Source: Mycolicibacterium llatzerense (GTDB lineage: Bacteria; Actinomycetota; Actinomycetes; Mycobacteriales; Mycobacteriaceae). From it: a stretch of 64,000 nt of DNA. The notes under the pieces are model-generated. The model was not told the origin of the DNA, ran no database searches, and was given only the letters and a program-made list of their open reading frames with translations. The stretch covers positions 1-64,000 of the forward strand of contig NZ_JXST01000009.1 of NCBI RefSeq assembly GCF_000878195.1, given 5' to 3'. Shown piece after piece: positions 36,123-46,820 of the stretch; positions within the stretch are counted from its first letter, which is position 1; the number at the start of each line of letters is the position of its first letter. The position numbers and the translations under genes are program-made.

Positions 36123-37517
36123 CTACTCCTCGTCCGTGTCCCGCTTCAGGTCCTTTTCGAGGTCTGCCAGCGCCTGGTCGAGCCCCGTGGTGTCGCCGCC
36201 GAGCGCGCGGTCGATGAAGGCCGCGGGCTCATCGAGATCGGCTGCGCCGGGCAGCAGGTCGGGGTGCTGCCAGACGGCGTCGCGCTGGTCGGCGCCGACG
36301 GCCTCGGTCAGCTTCTCCCACAGGGTGGCGGCCTCGCGCATCTTGCGCGGCCGCAGCTCCAGACCGACGAGGGTCGCGAACGTCTGCTCAGCCGGTCCGC
36401 CGGTGGCGCGACGACGACGCAGCGTCTCGCTCAGCGCCGATGTGCCCGGCAGGCGGTCGCCGAGCGCCGCGGTGACGACGGTCTGCACCCAGCCCTCGAT
36501 GAGCGCCAGCAGCGTCTCGAGGCGTTCGAGGGCCGCGGCCTGCTCGGGGGTGGCCTTCGGCTCGAACATGCCCTGGCTCAGCAGCTTCTCCATGGCGCCT
36601 GGGTCACCCATCAGCGACGCCGGGTCCAGGCCGGACGCCATCTCTTCGAACCCGCTCATGTCGATCTTCATGCCCTTGGCGAAGGCTTCGACGGCGCTGA
36701 GCAGCTGCGTGGCCAGCCACGGCACGTGACTGAACAACCGGTGATGTGCCGCTTCGCGGGCCGCGAGGAAAGTCAGCACCTCGCTTCGCGGCTGCTCGAG
36801 ACCATCGCCGAACGCCTCGACGGCCTCGGGCATCAGCGCCGCAACGCCGGACGGACCCAACGGCAGGCCGATGTCCGTGGAGGTCAGCACCTCTTTGGAC
36901 AGCGTGCCCAGGGCCTGGCCCAGCTGCGAGCCGAATGCCATGCCGCCCATCTGCGACATCATCGCCATCAGCGGGCCGGCCATGGCCTTGGCCTCTTCGG
37001 GGAGCGCCGACACCCAGACGCTCGACAACTGTTCGGCGACCGGGTCGCACAGCCGCTTCCAGGTGTTCAGGGTGTTGTCGAGCCAGTCGCTCGGGGTCCA
37101 GGCCATCGCGCGGGTGGTGCCGGCCGGCAGGGGAGTGACGCCGTCGAGCCACGTCTCCGCCAGATGCACCGCATCCGAGATGGCTGTCGCGGTCTGCTCG
37201 GGCACCGGCTTGACGAACCCGATCGAGTTGGACGCCAGCTTGCGGGCCAGGTCGTAGTTGACCGGACCCGCCTGCGGGTTGTTCATCGACGCGCCCGCGC
37301 CGCTGAACATCGCGCCGAGCTGCGTGAAGATCTGGCCCAGGTCGGGCATGCCGGCGCCGCCGGGACCGCCGAACGCACCGCCGAACCCGAACGGGTCCGA
37401 CGAACCACCGGACGAACCTCCGGAAGAGCTTCCGGAGGAGCCTGGTCCAGGCTCTTTGTTCGATTTGTCGCGGTCGGGGTCTTCGCCGCTGGAGAAGCCG
37501 AAAGGCAGGTCAGCCAT
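36123..37517 (-). CDS. DUF2342 zinc-metalloprotease-like protein (Rv3195 type)
   Basis: The 464-residue protein has a Gly/Ser-rich N-terminus (GSSGSSSGGSSGGSSDPFGFGG) and helical body regions characteristic of the DUF2342 family: PVNYDLARKLAS, GSQLGQALGTLS, and AAREAAHHRLFSHVPWL with the putative metal-binding E-x-x-H-H. Family members are annotated as zinc-dependent metalloprotease or F420-associated hydrolase on structural grounds; activity is not proven. Divergent from the PDZ-Lon gene with 89 bases between the starts. Confidence 0.88.
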   Translation of the reverse strand: MADLPFGFSSGEDPDRDKSNKEPGPGSSGSSSGGSSGGSSDPFGFGGAFGGPGGAGMPDLGQIFTQLGAMFSGAGASMNNPQAGPVNYDLARKLASNSIGFVKPVPEQTATAISDAVHLAETWLDGVTPLPAGTTRAMAWTPSDWLDNTLNTWKRLCDPVAEQLSSVWVSALPEEAKAMAGPLMAMMSQMGGMAFGSQLGQALGTLSKEVLTSTDIGLPLGPSGVAALMPEAVEAFGDGLEQPRSEVLTFLAAREAAHHRLFSHVPWLATQLLSAVEAFAKGMKIDMSGFEEMASGLDPASLMGDPGAMEKLLSQGMFEPKATPEQAAALERLETLLALIEGWVQTVVTAALGDRLPGTSALSETLRRRRATGGPAEQTFATLVGLELRPRKMREAATLWEKLTEAVGADQRDAVWQHPDLLPGAADLDEPAAFIDRALGGDTTGLDQALADLEKDLKRDTDEE

Positions 37518-37606
37518 ACCGTCAACCGTACTGCCAGCACGGCCGGCCGGTGGCTTCGCGGGTCATGCTGTCAGCGAACCGAGCCGCGAGCTTTACTGTT
37601 GGCGGC

Positions 37607-38632
37607 GTGAACAGGCGGATTTCTACGCTCGTGGTCGCTCTGGTGCCGATCATCGTGTTCGTCGTGCTGGTGTCGGTGGTGACCGTGCCGTTCGTGTCGC
37701 TGGGTCCCGGCCCGACGTTCGATACGCTCGGTGAGGTCGACGGCAAGAAGGTCGTCGACATCAAGGGCGACGTCAAGGTGCACCCGACGTCGGGGCATCT
37801 CAACATGACGACGGTGTCGCAGAGCGACGGGCTGACGCTGGGGCAGGCGCTGGCGCTGTGGATGTCGGGCCGCGAGCAGTTGGTGCCGCGCGATCTGGTG
37901 TATCCGCCGGACAAGTCCAAGGACCAGGTGGACAAGGCCAACAACGCCGACTTCAAGAACTCCGAGGAAGACGCCGAGTTCGCGGCGCTGAGCTACCTGA
38001 AGTACCCGAAGGCGGTGACGGTCCAGGCCGTCGCCGATCCGGGGCCGTCGGCCGGCCAGCTGCGCCCGGGCGATGCCATCGACATGGTCAACGGCGTTCC
38101 GGTGGCCAACGTCGAAGAGTTCACGTCACTGCTGAAGAAAACCAAGCCGGGCGACCACGTCGTGCTCGACTACCGGCGCAAGAACGCCGGGATCGGCGTC
38201 ACGACCATCACCCTGGGGTCCAACAAGGACCGCGACTACGGCTACCTCGGCACCACGGTGCTCAACGCGCCGTGGGCGCCGTTCGCCATCGACTTCAACC
38301 TGGCCAACATCGGTGGCCCGTCGGCCGGCCTGATGTTCAGCCTGGCCGTCGTGGACAAGCTGACCGACGGAAATCTCAACGGTGGCAGGTTCGTTGCGGG
38401 CACCGGCACCATCGGCGACGACGGCAAGGTGGGCCCGATCGGCGGCATCACACACAAGATGCTGGCCGCGCGGGAGGCCGGTGCGACGGTGTTCATGGTG
38501 CCCGCCGAGAACTGCGCCGAAGCGGTCTCGGCCCATCTCGACGGGCTGGGGTTGATCAAGGTCGAGAACTTGACCGGAGCGGTCGACGCACTGCATGCCG
38601 TGTCCGCTGGTGGCGAACCTCCCCGCTGTTGA
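37607..38632 (+). CDS. membrane-anchored PDZ domain / Lon-like (S16) protease
   Basis: The 341-residue protein has an N-terminal membrane helix (ALVPIIVFVVLVSVVTVPFV), a PDZ domain (GPSAGQLRPGDAIDMVNGVPV, about 140-205) and a Lon proteolytic domain with the Ser in NIGGPSAGLMFSL and the Lys in GGITHKMLAA, the S16 Ser-Lys dyad. YlbL-type proteases of this design face the extracytoplasmic side in Gram-positives. GTG 37607 starts just before the helix. It matches M. tuberculosis Rv3194c and precedes the UPF0182 gene by 89 bases. Confidence 0.93.
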   Translation: MNRRISTLVVALVPIIVFVVLVSVVTVPFVSLGPGPTFDTLGEVDGKKVVDIKGDVKVHPTSGHLNMTTVSQSDGLTLGQALALWMSGREQLVPRDLVYPPDKSKDQVDKANNADFKNSEEDAEFAALSYLKYPKAVTVQAVADPGPSAGQLRPGDAIDMVNGVPVANVEEFTSLLKKTKPGDHVVLDYRRKNAGIGVTTITLGSNKDRDYGYLGTTVLNAPWAPFAIDFNLANIGGPSAGLMFSLAVVDKLTDGNLNGGRFVAGTGTIGDDGKVGPIGGITHKMLAAREAGATVFMVPAENCAEAVSAHLDGLGLIKVENLTGAVDALHAVSAGGEPPRC

Positions 38633-38721
38633 GCGTGCGGCCACCCCAGAATGCGTAGAGTCGTGGCACAAGCTGGCCTTACCGATTTTCAAACGGACTT
38701 TCAACAGACTGGAGCTGACGA

Positions 38722-41712
38722 GTGGGGATGCGGCCTGCGGCGAGGATGCCGAAGCTGACGCGACGAAGCCGGATTCTGGTCGGGATCGCGCTGCTGATCG
38801 TCGGTTTGTTGATGGTCGGCCCGCGGCTGGTCGACGCCTACGTGGACTGGCTGTGGTTCGGCGAGATCGGTTTCCGTTCGGTGTTCAGCACTGTGCTGGT
38901 GACGCGGCTGGTGGTCTTCCTGGTGGCCGGCGTGTTCATCGGCGCCGTGACGTTCGGTGGAATGGCACTGGCGTACCGGTCGCGGCCGGTGTTCGTGCCC
39001 GCGTCCGGGCCCAATGATCCGGTCGCCCGTTACCGCGCGACGGTCCTGTCGAGGCTGCGGTTGTTCGCCATCGGTGTTCCCGCCTTCATCGGATTGCTGG
39101 CCGGATTCGTGGCGCAGACCTACTGGGTGCGGGTGCAGCTGTTCCTGCACGGTGGCACGTTCGGCATCAACGATCCCGAATTCGGCAAGGATTTGGGCTT
39201 CTACGCGTTCGATCTGCCGTTCTACCGACTGGTGCTCGGCTATCTGTTCGTCGGGGTCTTCCTGATGCTGGTCGGGAACCTGTTGGGCCACTACGTGTTC
39301 GGCGGTATCCGGTTGTCGGGTCGCCAGGGTGCGCTCAGCCGCGCGGCGCGGATGCAGTTGGTGGCGCTGGTGGGAATCCTGGTGCTGCTCAAGGCCGTTG
39401 CCTACTGGTTCGACCGGTACGAGCTGCTCAGCCACACCCGCGCCGGCAAGCCGTTCACCGGTGCCGGCTACACGGACATCAACGCGGTGCTACCGGCGAA
39501 GCTCATCCTGCTGGCGATCGCGGTGATCTGCGCCGTGGCGGTGTTCTCGGCGCTCGTGTTGCGGGACTTGCGGATTCCGGCGATCGGTCTGGTGCTGCTG
39601 CTCCTGAGCTCGGTGATCATCGGCGCCGGCTGGCCCATGCTGGTCGAGCAGTTCAGCGTCAAGCCCAACGCGGCGGCAAAGGAACGCGACTACATCAGTC
39701 GCAGCATCACGGCGACCCGGGATGCGTACGGGTTGACCGGTGATTCGGTGACGTATCGCGACTACAGCGGTAACGCGCCCGCCACTGCCGAGCAGGTCGC
39801 CGCTGACCGGGCCACGACGTCGAACATCCGGCTGCTCGACCCGACCATCGTCGGACCGGCCTTCACCCAGTTCCAGCAGGGCAAGAACTTCTACAGCTTC
39901 CCGGACCAGCTGTCCATCGACCGTTACAACGGGCCCGACGGCAAGCTGCGTGACTTCGTCGTGGCGGCACGGGAATTGAACCCGGACCGGCTGATCGACA
40001 ACCAGCGCGACTGGATCAACAAGCACTCCGTCTACACCCACGGCAACGGGTTCATCGCGTCGCCGGCCAACACGGTGCGCGGAATTGCCAACGACCCCAA
40101 CCAGAACGGCGGTTACCCCGAGTTCCTGGCCAGCGTGGTCGGTGCCAATGGCGCCGCGGTGTCGCCCGGTCCGGCGCCGCTGGATCAGCCCCGGGTGTAC
40201 TTCGGTCCGGTGATCGCAAGTGCCGCGTCGGATTACGCGATCGTCGGCAAGAACGGCGCTGACCGAGAGTACGACTACGAGACCAACACCGAGACCAAGA
40301 ACTACACCTACGGCGGGTCCGGCGGTGTCGATATCGGCAACTGGCTGACGCGGTCGGTCTTCGCCGCGAAGTTCGCCGAGCGAAACTTCTTGTTCTCCAA
40401 CGTGATCGGACCGAACAGCAAGATTCTGTTCAACCGCGACCCGGCCCACCGGGTCGAGGCGGTGGCGCCGTGGCTGACCACCGATTCGACGGTGTACCCG
40501 GCGATCGTCAACAAGCGCATGGTCTGGATCGTCGACGGCTACACCACTCTGGACAACTACCCGTACTCGGAGCTGACGTCGCTGTCGAGTGCGACGGCCG
40601 ACTCCAATGAGGTTGCGGTCAACCGGATGTTGCCCGACAAGCAGGTGTCCTACATCCGCAACTCGGTGAAGGCCACCGTCGACGCCTACGACGGCACCGT
40701 CACGCTGTACGAGCAGGACGAGCACGACCCGGTGCTGCAGGCGTGGATGAAGGTCTTCCCGGACACGGTGAAGCCGAAGTCGGCGATCTCCCACGAGCTG
40801 GCCGAACATCTGCGCTACCCCGAGGACCTGTTCAAGGTCCAGCGCATGCTGCTGGCCAAGTACCACGTCAACGATCCGGTGACCTTCTTCTCGACGTCGG
40901 ACTTCTGGGACGTGCCGCTTGACCCGAACCCGACGGCCAGCAGTTTCCAGCCGCCGTACTACATCGTCGCGAAAGACCTTGCGACCGGCGGTGATTCATC
41001 GTCATTCCAGCTGACCACGGCGATGAACCGGTTCCGGCGGGACTTCTTGGCTGCGTACATCAGCGCCAGCTCCGACCCGGCCACGTACGGCAAGATCACC
41101 GTGCTGACCATTCCGGGCCAGGTGAACGGCCCCAAGCTGGCGTTCAACGCGATCAGCACGGACACCGCGGTCAGTCAGGATCTTGGTGTCATCGGTCGGG
41201 ACAACCAGAACCGGATCCGCTGGGGCAACCTCCTGACGCTGCCCGTGGGGCAGGGTGGGTTGCTTTATGTCGCACCGGTTTACGCCTCGCCGGGGGCCAG
41301 TGATGCGGCGTCGTCGTACCCACGGTTGATCCGGGTGGCGATGCTGTACAACGACAAGATCGGTTACGGCCCGACGGTGCGGGACGCCCTCAACGGCATC
41401 TTCGGGCCCGGTGCGGGTGCGACGGCCACCGGTCCCGCCCCGACTGACGTGCCGGCCGGTACGCCGCCTGCTGTGGCCGTGCCTGGTGCCGTCCAGCCGC
41501 CCGCTATGGGACCGCAGCCGCCGGCGCCGGCAGCGGTGCTGCCGCCGGGTGTTTCGGTGACGCTGTCGCCCGCGAAAGCCGCTGCCCTGCAAGATGTCAA
41601 TGCGGCGCTCGACGGCATGCGTGCGGCCCAGCAGAGCGGCAATTTCGCCCAGTTCGGCGCGGCGCTGCAGAAGCTGGACGACGCCATGGCGAAGTACCGC
41701 GAGGCGAAGTAG
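38722..41712 (+). CDS. UPF0182 large membrane protein (Rv3193c type)
   Basis: The 996-residue protein has seven N-terminal membrane helices within the first 320 residues (including the family motif [14 protein letters not shown]), a large extracytoplasmic domain ([33 protein letters not shown]-like [26 protein letters not shown]), and a Pro/Ala-rich tail ending in a short coiled segment. The function of UPF0182 proteins is unknown; membership is very clear. GTG 38722 has GGAG eight bases upstream. Confidence 0.95.
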   Translation: MGMRPAARMPKLTRRSRILVGIALLIVGLLMVGPRLVDAYVDWLWFGEIGFRSVFSTVLVTRLVVFLVAGVFIGAVTFGGMALAYRSRPVFVPASGPNDPVARYRATVLSRLRLFAIGVPAFIGLLAGFVAQTYWVRVQLFLHGGTFGINDPEFGKDLGFYAFDLPFYRLVLGYLFVGVFLMLVGNLLGHYVFGGIRLSGRQGALSRAARMQLVALVGILVLLKAVAYWFDRYELLSHTRAGKPFTGAGYTDINAVLPAKLILLAIAVICAVAVFSALVLRDLRIPAIGLVLLLLSSVIIGAGWPMLVEQFSVKPNAAAKERDYISRSITATRDAYGLTGDSVTYRDYSGNAPATAEQVAADRATTSNIRLLDPTIVGPAFTQFQQGKNFYSFPDQLSIDRYNGPDGKLRDFVVAARELNPDRLIDNQRDWINKHSVYTHGNGFIASPANTVRGIANDPNQNGGYPEFLASVVGANGAAVSPGPAPLDQPRVYFGPVIASAASDYAIVGKNGADREYDYETNTETKNYTYGGSGGVDIGNWLTRSVFAAKFAERNFLFSNVIGPNSKILFNRDPAHRVEAVAPWLTTDSTVYPAIVNKRMVWIVDGYTTLDNYPYSELTSLSSATADSNEVAVNRMLPDKQVSYIRNSVKATVDAYDGTVTLYEQDEHDPVLQAWMKVFPDTVKPKSAISHELAEHLRYPEDLFKVQRMLLAKYHVNDPVTFFSTSDFWDVPLDPNPTASSFQPPYYIVAKDLATGGDSSSFQLTTAMNRFRRDFLAAYISASSDPATYGKITVLTIPGQVNGPKLAFNAISTDTAVSQDLGVIGRDNQNRIRWGNLLTLPVGQGGLLYVAPVYASPGASDAASSYPRLIRVAMLYNDKIGYGPTVRDALNGIFGPGAGATATGPAPTDVPAGTPPAVAVPGAVQPPAMGPQPPAPAAVLPPGVSVTLSPAKAAALQDVNAALDGMRAAQQSGNFAQFGAALQKLDDAMAKYREAK

Positions 41713-41735
41713 TCGAGTCACCGCGCGAAAGTCAC

Positions 41736-41771
41736 AAAACTGCCCAATTCCTTCGGGAGTTGGGCAGTTTT
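41736..41771. terminator. rho-independent terminator after UPF0182 gene
   Basis: AAAACTGCCCAATTCC and GGAGTTGGGCAGTTTT pair over 16 bp (one G-T) with a TTCG loop and A/T flanks. The outer part has the same AAAACTGCCC...GGGCAGTTTT design as the terminator at 13272. Confidence 0.9.
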
Positions 41772-41866
41772 GGATCTACCGGTCATCCGGCATGCGGTCC
41801 CAAAAACCCTGTCTGACCATACGATTTGGTTCATTCGGCAGCGTTGGGTAACGTTGTATTCACCAA

Positions 41867-41940
41867 CGCGGGGTGGAGCAGCTCGGTAGCTCGCTGGGCT
41901 CATAACCCAGAGGTCGCAGGTTCGAATCCTGTCCCCGCTA
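41867..41940 (+). tRNA. initiator tRNA-fMet (CAT)
   Basis: A 74-base cloverleaf. The acceptor arm is CGCGGGG with an unpaired 1:72 position, as in initiator tRNAs. The D-arm contains GGAGCAGCTCGGTAGCTC, the anticodon arm CTGGG-CTCATAA-CCCAG has the three consecutive G-C pairs typical of initiators and the CAT anticodon, and the T-arm is GCAGG-TTCGAAT-CCTGT. CCA is not encoded. It is followed at once by a strong terminator. Confidence 0.97.
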
Positions 41941-41947
41941 CTAGCGA

Positions 41948-41979
41948 GAAGGCCCCCGGAGAACTCTCCGGGGGCCTTC
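41948..41979 (+). terminator. terminator after tRNA-fMet
   Basis: GAAGGCCCCCGGAG and CTCCGGGGGCCTTC form a perfect 14-bp stem with a 4-base loop, followed by TT. It starts seven bases after the tRNA. Confidence 0.9.
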
Positions 41980-42092
41980 TTCAATTCTGCCGGCGCGCTG
42001 GCTACGGTGGCGCCTGCCTCCGACGTATTGGCCCCGGGATCCGCCGTTGCGTGTCACCATGGAGGCAAGGCCAACAACCGAGCGGTGTACCG

Positions 42093-43052
42093 ATGAGCGG
42101 TATCGACAAAGCGTTGGGGCGCGTGGTCGCGGTCCTCGTACTGCTGTTCGTTGTCGCCATCGCGCTGCGCGGATATCTGCCGGGTGTTGGGCACCCACAC
42201 CCAGACGAGCCGACGCACAGCGCCGCGAGTGTGGTTGGCGTGGACACGCTGCTCATCGTCTCGGTCGTCATTGTCGGGATCGGCGTCATCTCGTCGCTAC
42301 GGCGCCCACGGCTGGCCAGGGCGTCGGCCCCCTTCGCGCTGCCAGGCTCGTTCGAAGGCAAGCTCGGGTGGAAGCCGGTGCGCCGGGTACTGCTGATCGG
42401 GCTCGGCGCCCTCCTGGTGTGGCTGGCGCTCGTCGTCCTGCTGTCCCACCTGCAGCTGCTGCAGCTGCCGGACCTCCCGATCTCGGAAGGCCCGCCGAGC
42501 AAGGCGCCGGGCGGCGCACCGCCCACCGCAGTGCCGCCACCGGCTCCGATGCCGGTGCCGCCTCCGCAACCCGAGCACAGTGTCTTCGGCTACCTGCTCG
42601 CCACCACGGTGGTGATGCTGCTGCTCTGGGGTGCGGCCGTCATCGTCCGCAGAAGACGGCAAACCAACGAACCTGAGCTGCTGATCGATCACGCCTACGA
42701 ACCGCCTTTCGTCGCATCCACACCGGAATCGCTCACGCGCGCGGCGGAATTCGGCCTTGCCGAGATCGGCGATCGCAGCCGAGGGCCGCGTGAGTCGATC
42801 ATCGCCTGCTATGCGGCGATGGAGCGCGCCCTCGCGGACGCCCCCGGCGCCGAACCACAGGATTCCGATACGCCCTCCGAAGTGCTGGCCCGTGCTGTCG
42901 AACACCACGCATTGCATGCCGGCAGCGCAACCGAACTCGTGGCATTGTTCGCCGAGGCACGTTTCAGCCCGCATGTCATGTCCGAACGGCATCGCGACAT
43001 CGCTGCGGAGGCGCTTCGTCGGGTGCTGGCCGAGTTGCGGAGCCTGACATGA
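42093..43052 (+). CDS. DUF4129 membrane protein (MoxR operon gene 1)
   Basis: The 319-residue protein has an N-terminal helix (VVAVLVLLFVVAIAL), two more in the first 120 residues, a Pro-rich loop (PPPAPMPVPPPQP), another helix (LLATTVVMLLLWGAAVIV) and a C-terminal DUF4129 domain (RGPRESIIACYAAMERAL, SDTPSEVLARAV, FAEARFSPHVM). DUF4129 proteins accompany MoxR-DUF58 and transglutaminase operons. ATG 42093 begins the coding potential after the tRNA. Four overlapping or adjacent genes follow, so this is the first cistron of a five-gene operon. Confidence 0.85.
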   Translation: MSGIDKALGRVVAVLVLLFVVAIALRGYLPGVGHPHPDEPTHSAASVVGVDTLLIVSVVIVGIGVISSLRRPRLARASAPFALPGSFEGKLGWKPVRRVLLIGLGALLVWLALVVLLSHLQLLQLPDLPISEGPPSKAPGGAPPTAVPPPAPMPVPPPQPEHSVFGYLLATTVVMLLLWGAAVIVRRRRQTNEPELLIDHAYEPPFVASTPESLTRAAEFGLAEIGDRSRGPRESIIACYAAMERALADAPGAEPQDSDTPSEVLARAVEHHALHAGSATELVALFAEARFSPHVMSERHRDIAAEALRRVLAELRSLT

Positions 43053-43527
43053 AGCGGCTTGCGATCGTAGGGATTTCACTGGCGGTGGGAGCGGAGCTGA
43101 TCACGCTGCTGCTCGGCGATCGCCGAGTCGTGGGGTGGGTTTCAGCCATTGCCGCGGCGCTCGTATTGCTGGCCGTCCGCCGCCGCCTGGCCGACCGTGG
43201 AGCGGCGCCGGCTGAACCCGTCGCGAACGACGCGGAGGAATCGTTGCGGGACTGGATGGTTCGCACCCACACGCTGATCCAGTGGTCGGAATCCACGCGC
43301 GGGGACTGGGACCACCACTTGCGGCCCACCCTGGCCCGCGAATTCTTCATGGCCACCGGCGCACAGCAGGCCAAGGACCCGGCCGCGATGCAAGCCACCG
43401 GCCGGATGGTCTTCGGGGATCATTTGTGGCCGTGGGTGGATCCGCAGAACGTCCTCCGTTCTTCTCGTGGGGAGCCGGGCCCTGGCCGGGCCACGCTCGA
43501 CGAAATCCTGCACCGATTGGAGCGGCT

Positions 43528-43531
<4 letters not shown>
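43049..43531 (+). CDS. two-helix membrane protein of unknown function (MoxR operon gene 2)
   Basis: The 160-residue protein has two N-terminal hydrophobic segments (LAIVGISLAVGAELITLLL and VVGWVSAIAAALVLLAV) and a soluble remainder with the conserved-looking stretches LRDWMVRTHTLIQWSES, GDWDHHLRPTLAREFF and HLWPWVDPQ. It overlaps both the DUF4129 gene and the MoxR gene by four bases (ATGA on each side), a strong sign of co-function. I cannot name a family. Similar small proteins are found between DUF4129 and MoxR genes in actinobacteria. Confidence 0.75.
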
Positions 43532-44492
<961 letters not shown>

Positions 44493-44496
<4 letters not shown>

Positions 44497-45749
44497 CGAA
44501 CGCGACCGAGCCGCGCGAGGTCGAATTGCGTTGGCGTGCCTCACCGCTGACATTGGCCATCGCGACATGCGCGGGTGTGGCCCTCGCCGCGGCGGTACTC
44601 GGCCCCCGCTGGCAGCTGATCGCCTTCGCGGCGCCGCTGCTGGGCGTGCTGTGCTCGATCAGTTGGCAGCGTCCGGCCGCCAAGGTGCTTGTCCAGGGGC
44701 AGCCGGCCCTGACGCGATGCTTCGAGGACGACGAGACGCAGCTGTCGGTGTCGGTGACGACGGCAGCGCCGAGCGTCGCGTCCGAGGTCACGGTGTCGGT
44801 CGAATCCGGAATGGATATCGAGGTTCTCGAGGGCAGTTCCGCGCAGCTGAAGAAGGTTGCGGTGTCGGCCGCACGATGGGGCCGGTACCCGATCCGGGCC
44901 ACGGTCGACGTCGTAGCCGGCGGTGGGCTGTTGGCAGGGACAGGCACCGTGGATGTCGGCGAGGTCTTTGCCTTTCCCATTGCCCCGCCGCAATCGACGC
45001 CGATACCGCGTATCGAATTGCCTGACCGGCTCGGCACCCATCTCACGCGGCACGTCGGTCCGGGCGTCGAGTACGCCGACGTCCGCGCCTACCTTCCCGG
45101 CGACCAGCTGCGCACCATCAACTGGCCGGTCAGTGCTCGCCGGGGCCGGCTGCATGTCACCGAACGGCTGACCCACCGTGCCGCCGATGTGGTCGTTCTC
45201 ATCGACACCAGCATGCAGCCCCCCGGCCCGGCGAGTGCCGCGATGGAGCGGGTCGTGCTCGGCGCCGCCCAGGTGGTGCAGAGCGCCCTGCGAAACGGTG
45301 ACCGCGCCGGCATTGTCGCGCTCGGCAGCCCGCGCCCGCGCTGGATCGCCGCCGACATCGGCCAGCGCCAGTTCTATCGGGTGCTCGACGCCGCGTTGTC
45401 CGTGGGACGTGAATATGAAACCACGACAGGCACATTGGCGCCGCGCGCGGCCGTGCCGTCAGGCGCGATCGTGTTCGCCTTCTCGACCTTGCTGGATACC
45501 CCGTTCACGCTGGCGCTGACGGAGTTGCGTGGACGCAGGCACACCGTGGTGGCCGTCGACGTTCTCGAAGGGCCGCCCTTCGACGCCGAGCAGGACTCGA
45601 CCCTGGCCCGCATGTGGGCCTTGCAGCGGCACGCGATGTATCGCGACATGGGGATCGTCGGAGTGGACGTGGTGCCGTGGCCGTCGGTTGTCACGCTGGA
45701 TCAGGCGCTGCGGCTGATGCCGGTTCGTCGACGGACAACGAGACGGTGA
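44493..45749 (+). CDS. DUF58 (VWA-like) membrane protein
   Basis: The 418-residue protein has two N-terminal membrane helices (LTLAIATCAGVALAAAVL, LIAFAAPLLGVLCSI) and a beta-rich middle region. The DUF58 signature EYADVRAYLPGDQLRTINWPVSAR runs into a VWA-like domain with the MIDAS start VVVLIDTSMQ. It is the classical partner of MoxR. GTG 44493 overlaps the moxR stop (GTGA). The M. tuberculosis genome has similar MoxR/DUF58 pairs elsewhere, but none at this position. Confidence 0.92.
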
Positions 45750-45753
45750 TGCG

Positions 45754-46281
45754 ATGACGACTACCGCGCAGGCCGGGTGGAGCCAGCCGGGTGCCCGGAT
45801 CGTTTCGACCGGGTTCGGCGTCCTGATGGTCGCTGCGGCAGCTGTCGGGACACACGGCCCGGCGGCGGTAGTTTCGATGGCGGCGCTGGCGGCCGTGGGA
45901 GCCGGACTGCTGTTTCGGGTGGCTGCCACGGCCGCCGTGCTGCTCACCGTGGTGGCGTTGGCCCTGTCCGACGCAGCTCCGGTGGTCGCGGCGCTGTCGG
46001 GACTTTCGGCGGCCACCTACCTGCTGATGCGGCATGCCGCCGGAACCAATGTGGTCACCATGACCCTGCCGACGGTGGTCTCAATGATCGGCTTCACGCT
46101 GGCTGGGTTGGCGGCCCTAGAAGTGAACATCGATATCCCGTGGTTACCTCTGCTGGCGCCGCCGGCGGCGATCGCCATCTACGTGCTGGTATTGGTTCCG
46201 TACGCCAAGGTCAATGCTCATACCGCGATTGCTGACGCCACCGAGTCTGCGTCGATTGCAGGTGTCGGCAGCCTTCCGTGA
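45754..46281 (+). CDS. multi-pass membrane protein (MoxR operon gene 5)
   Basis: The 175-residue protein is almost entirely hydrophobic with five to six predicted helices (IVSTGFGVLMVAAAAVG, VVSMAALAAVGAGLLF, AVLLTVVALALS, VVSMIGFTLAGLAAL, WLPLLAPPAAIAIYVLVLV). It starts four bases after the DUF58 stop and ends the operon. The family is not recognised. It probably forms the membrane part of the MoxR/DUF58/DUF4129 assembly. Confidence 0.75.
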   Translation: MTTTAQAGWSQPGARIVSTGFGVLMVAAAAVGTHGPAAVVSMAALAAVGAGLLFRVAATAAVLLTVVALALSDAAPVVAALSGLSAATYLLMRHAAGTNVVTMTLPTVVSMIGFTLAGLAALEVNIDIPWLPLLAPPAAIAIYVLVLVPYAKVNAHTAIADATESASIAGVGSLP

Positions 46282-46592
46282 ATTAAAGTCGATCCACCCG
46301 GGCGTAGGGTGAGGAGATCGGCGGTATTTCGCATACGGCTGTTCGAAGCCGTTTCGTCGCCGAGTTGAAGAATCTGGCCGATTCGCGGTCAAGATCGGAG
46401 CGTCGCAATGACGCCACCACCCTCCCGCAGTGATGTCGGGCGCACCAAATCGGTACCGCATCACGTCCGATGCGGTTATGGCAGACGATAATCCGACGTT
46501 CCGGGGCGCCAAACCTGATCAGCCGCAAGCTAATTCACTCGCAGTCGGCATGATCTGCGAGAACTACATCTTTTATAGATTGGATTTCAACC
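46282..46592. other. 311-bp lower-GC gap at the core/accessory boundary
   Basis: The GC content drops visibly against both flanks (AT-rich words such as AACTACATCTTTTATAGATTGG at the right end). Short open frames on both strands have no family signature. TATAGAT near 46572-46578 is a possible -10 for the small gene that follows. No repeats of note. Confidence 0.5.
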
Positions 46593-46820
46593 ATGACCGT
46601 ACGCGTAACATGCGACGGCGGGGCAATTGACGAGTTTTCCCGCTTCGCCGACCGCTACATCAAACACGACGATGGATCGCTGGAGATCGTTCGACTCGGC
46701 GCTCCGAAGACCACGAGCTATGACGCGGGGTGTTGGACCGAGGTGACCGGAGATGAGCACCAGACGCGGCGGGCCCGCTTCCTGCACTGGTTCAGCAGAA
46801 CATCCGTCGCCGGAGCTTAG
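46593..46820 (+). CDS. small hypothetical protein, 75 residues
   Basis: This ORF starts at ATG 46593 about 15 bases after a TATAGAT -10-like element. It encodes a polar, acidic/aromatic protein (CDGGAIDEFSRFADRYIKHD, LEIVRLGAPKTTSYDAGCW, FLHWFSRTS). The composition is protein-like and does not look like a GC-driven shadow. It overlaps the convergent NTF2-like gene by four bases at the stop codons. No family is recognised. Confidence 0.5.
   Translation: MTVRVTCDGGAIDEFSRFADRYIKHDDGSLEIVRLGAPKTTSYDAGCWTEVTGDEHQTRRARFLHWFSRTSVAGA

Noticed and set aside
35997..37610. 537-codon plus-strand frame opposite the DUF2342 gene
   Set aside because: The minus-strand gene has clear DUF2342 motifs; the plus-strand translation does not resemble any protein.
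46283..46630. Two short open frames on opposite strands in the gap after the MoxR operon
   Set aside because: They overlap each other, lack ribosome sites and show no recognisable protein features.
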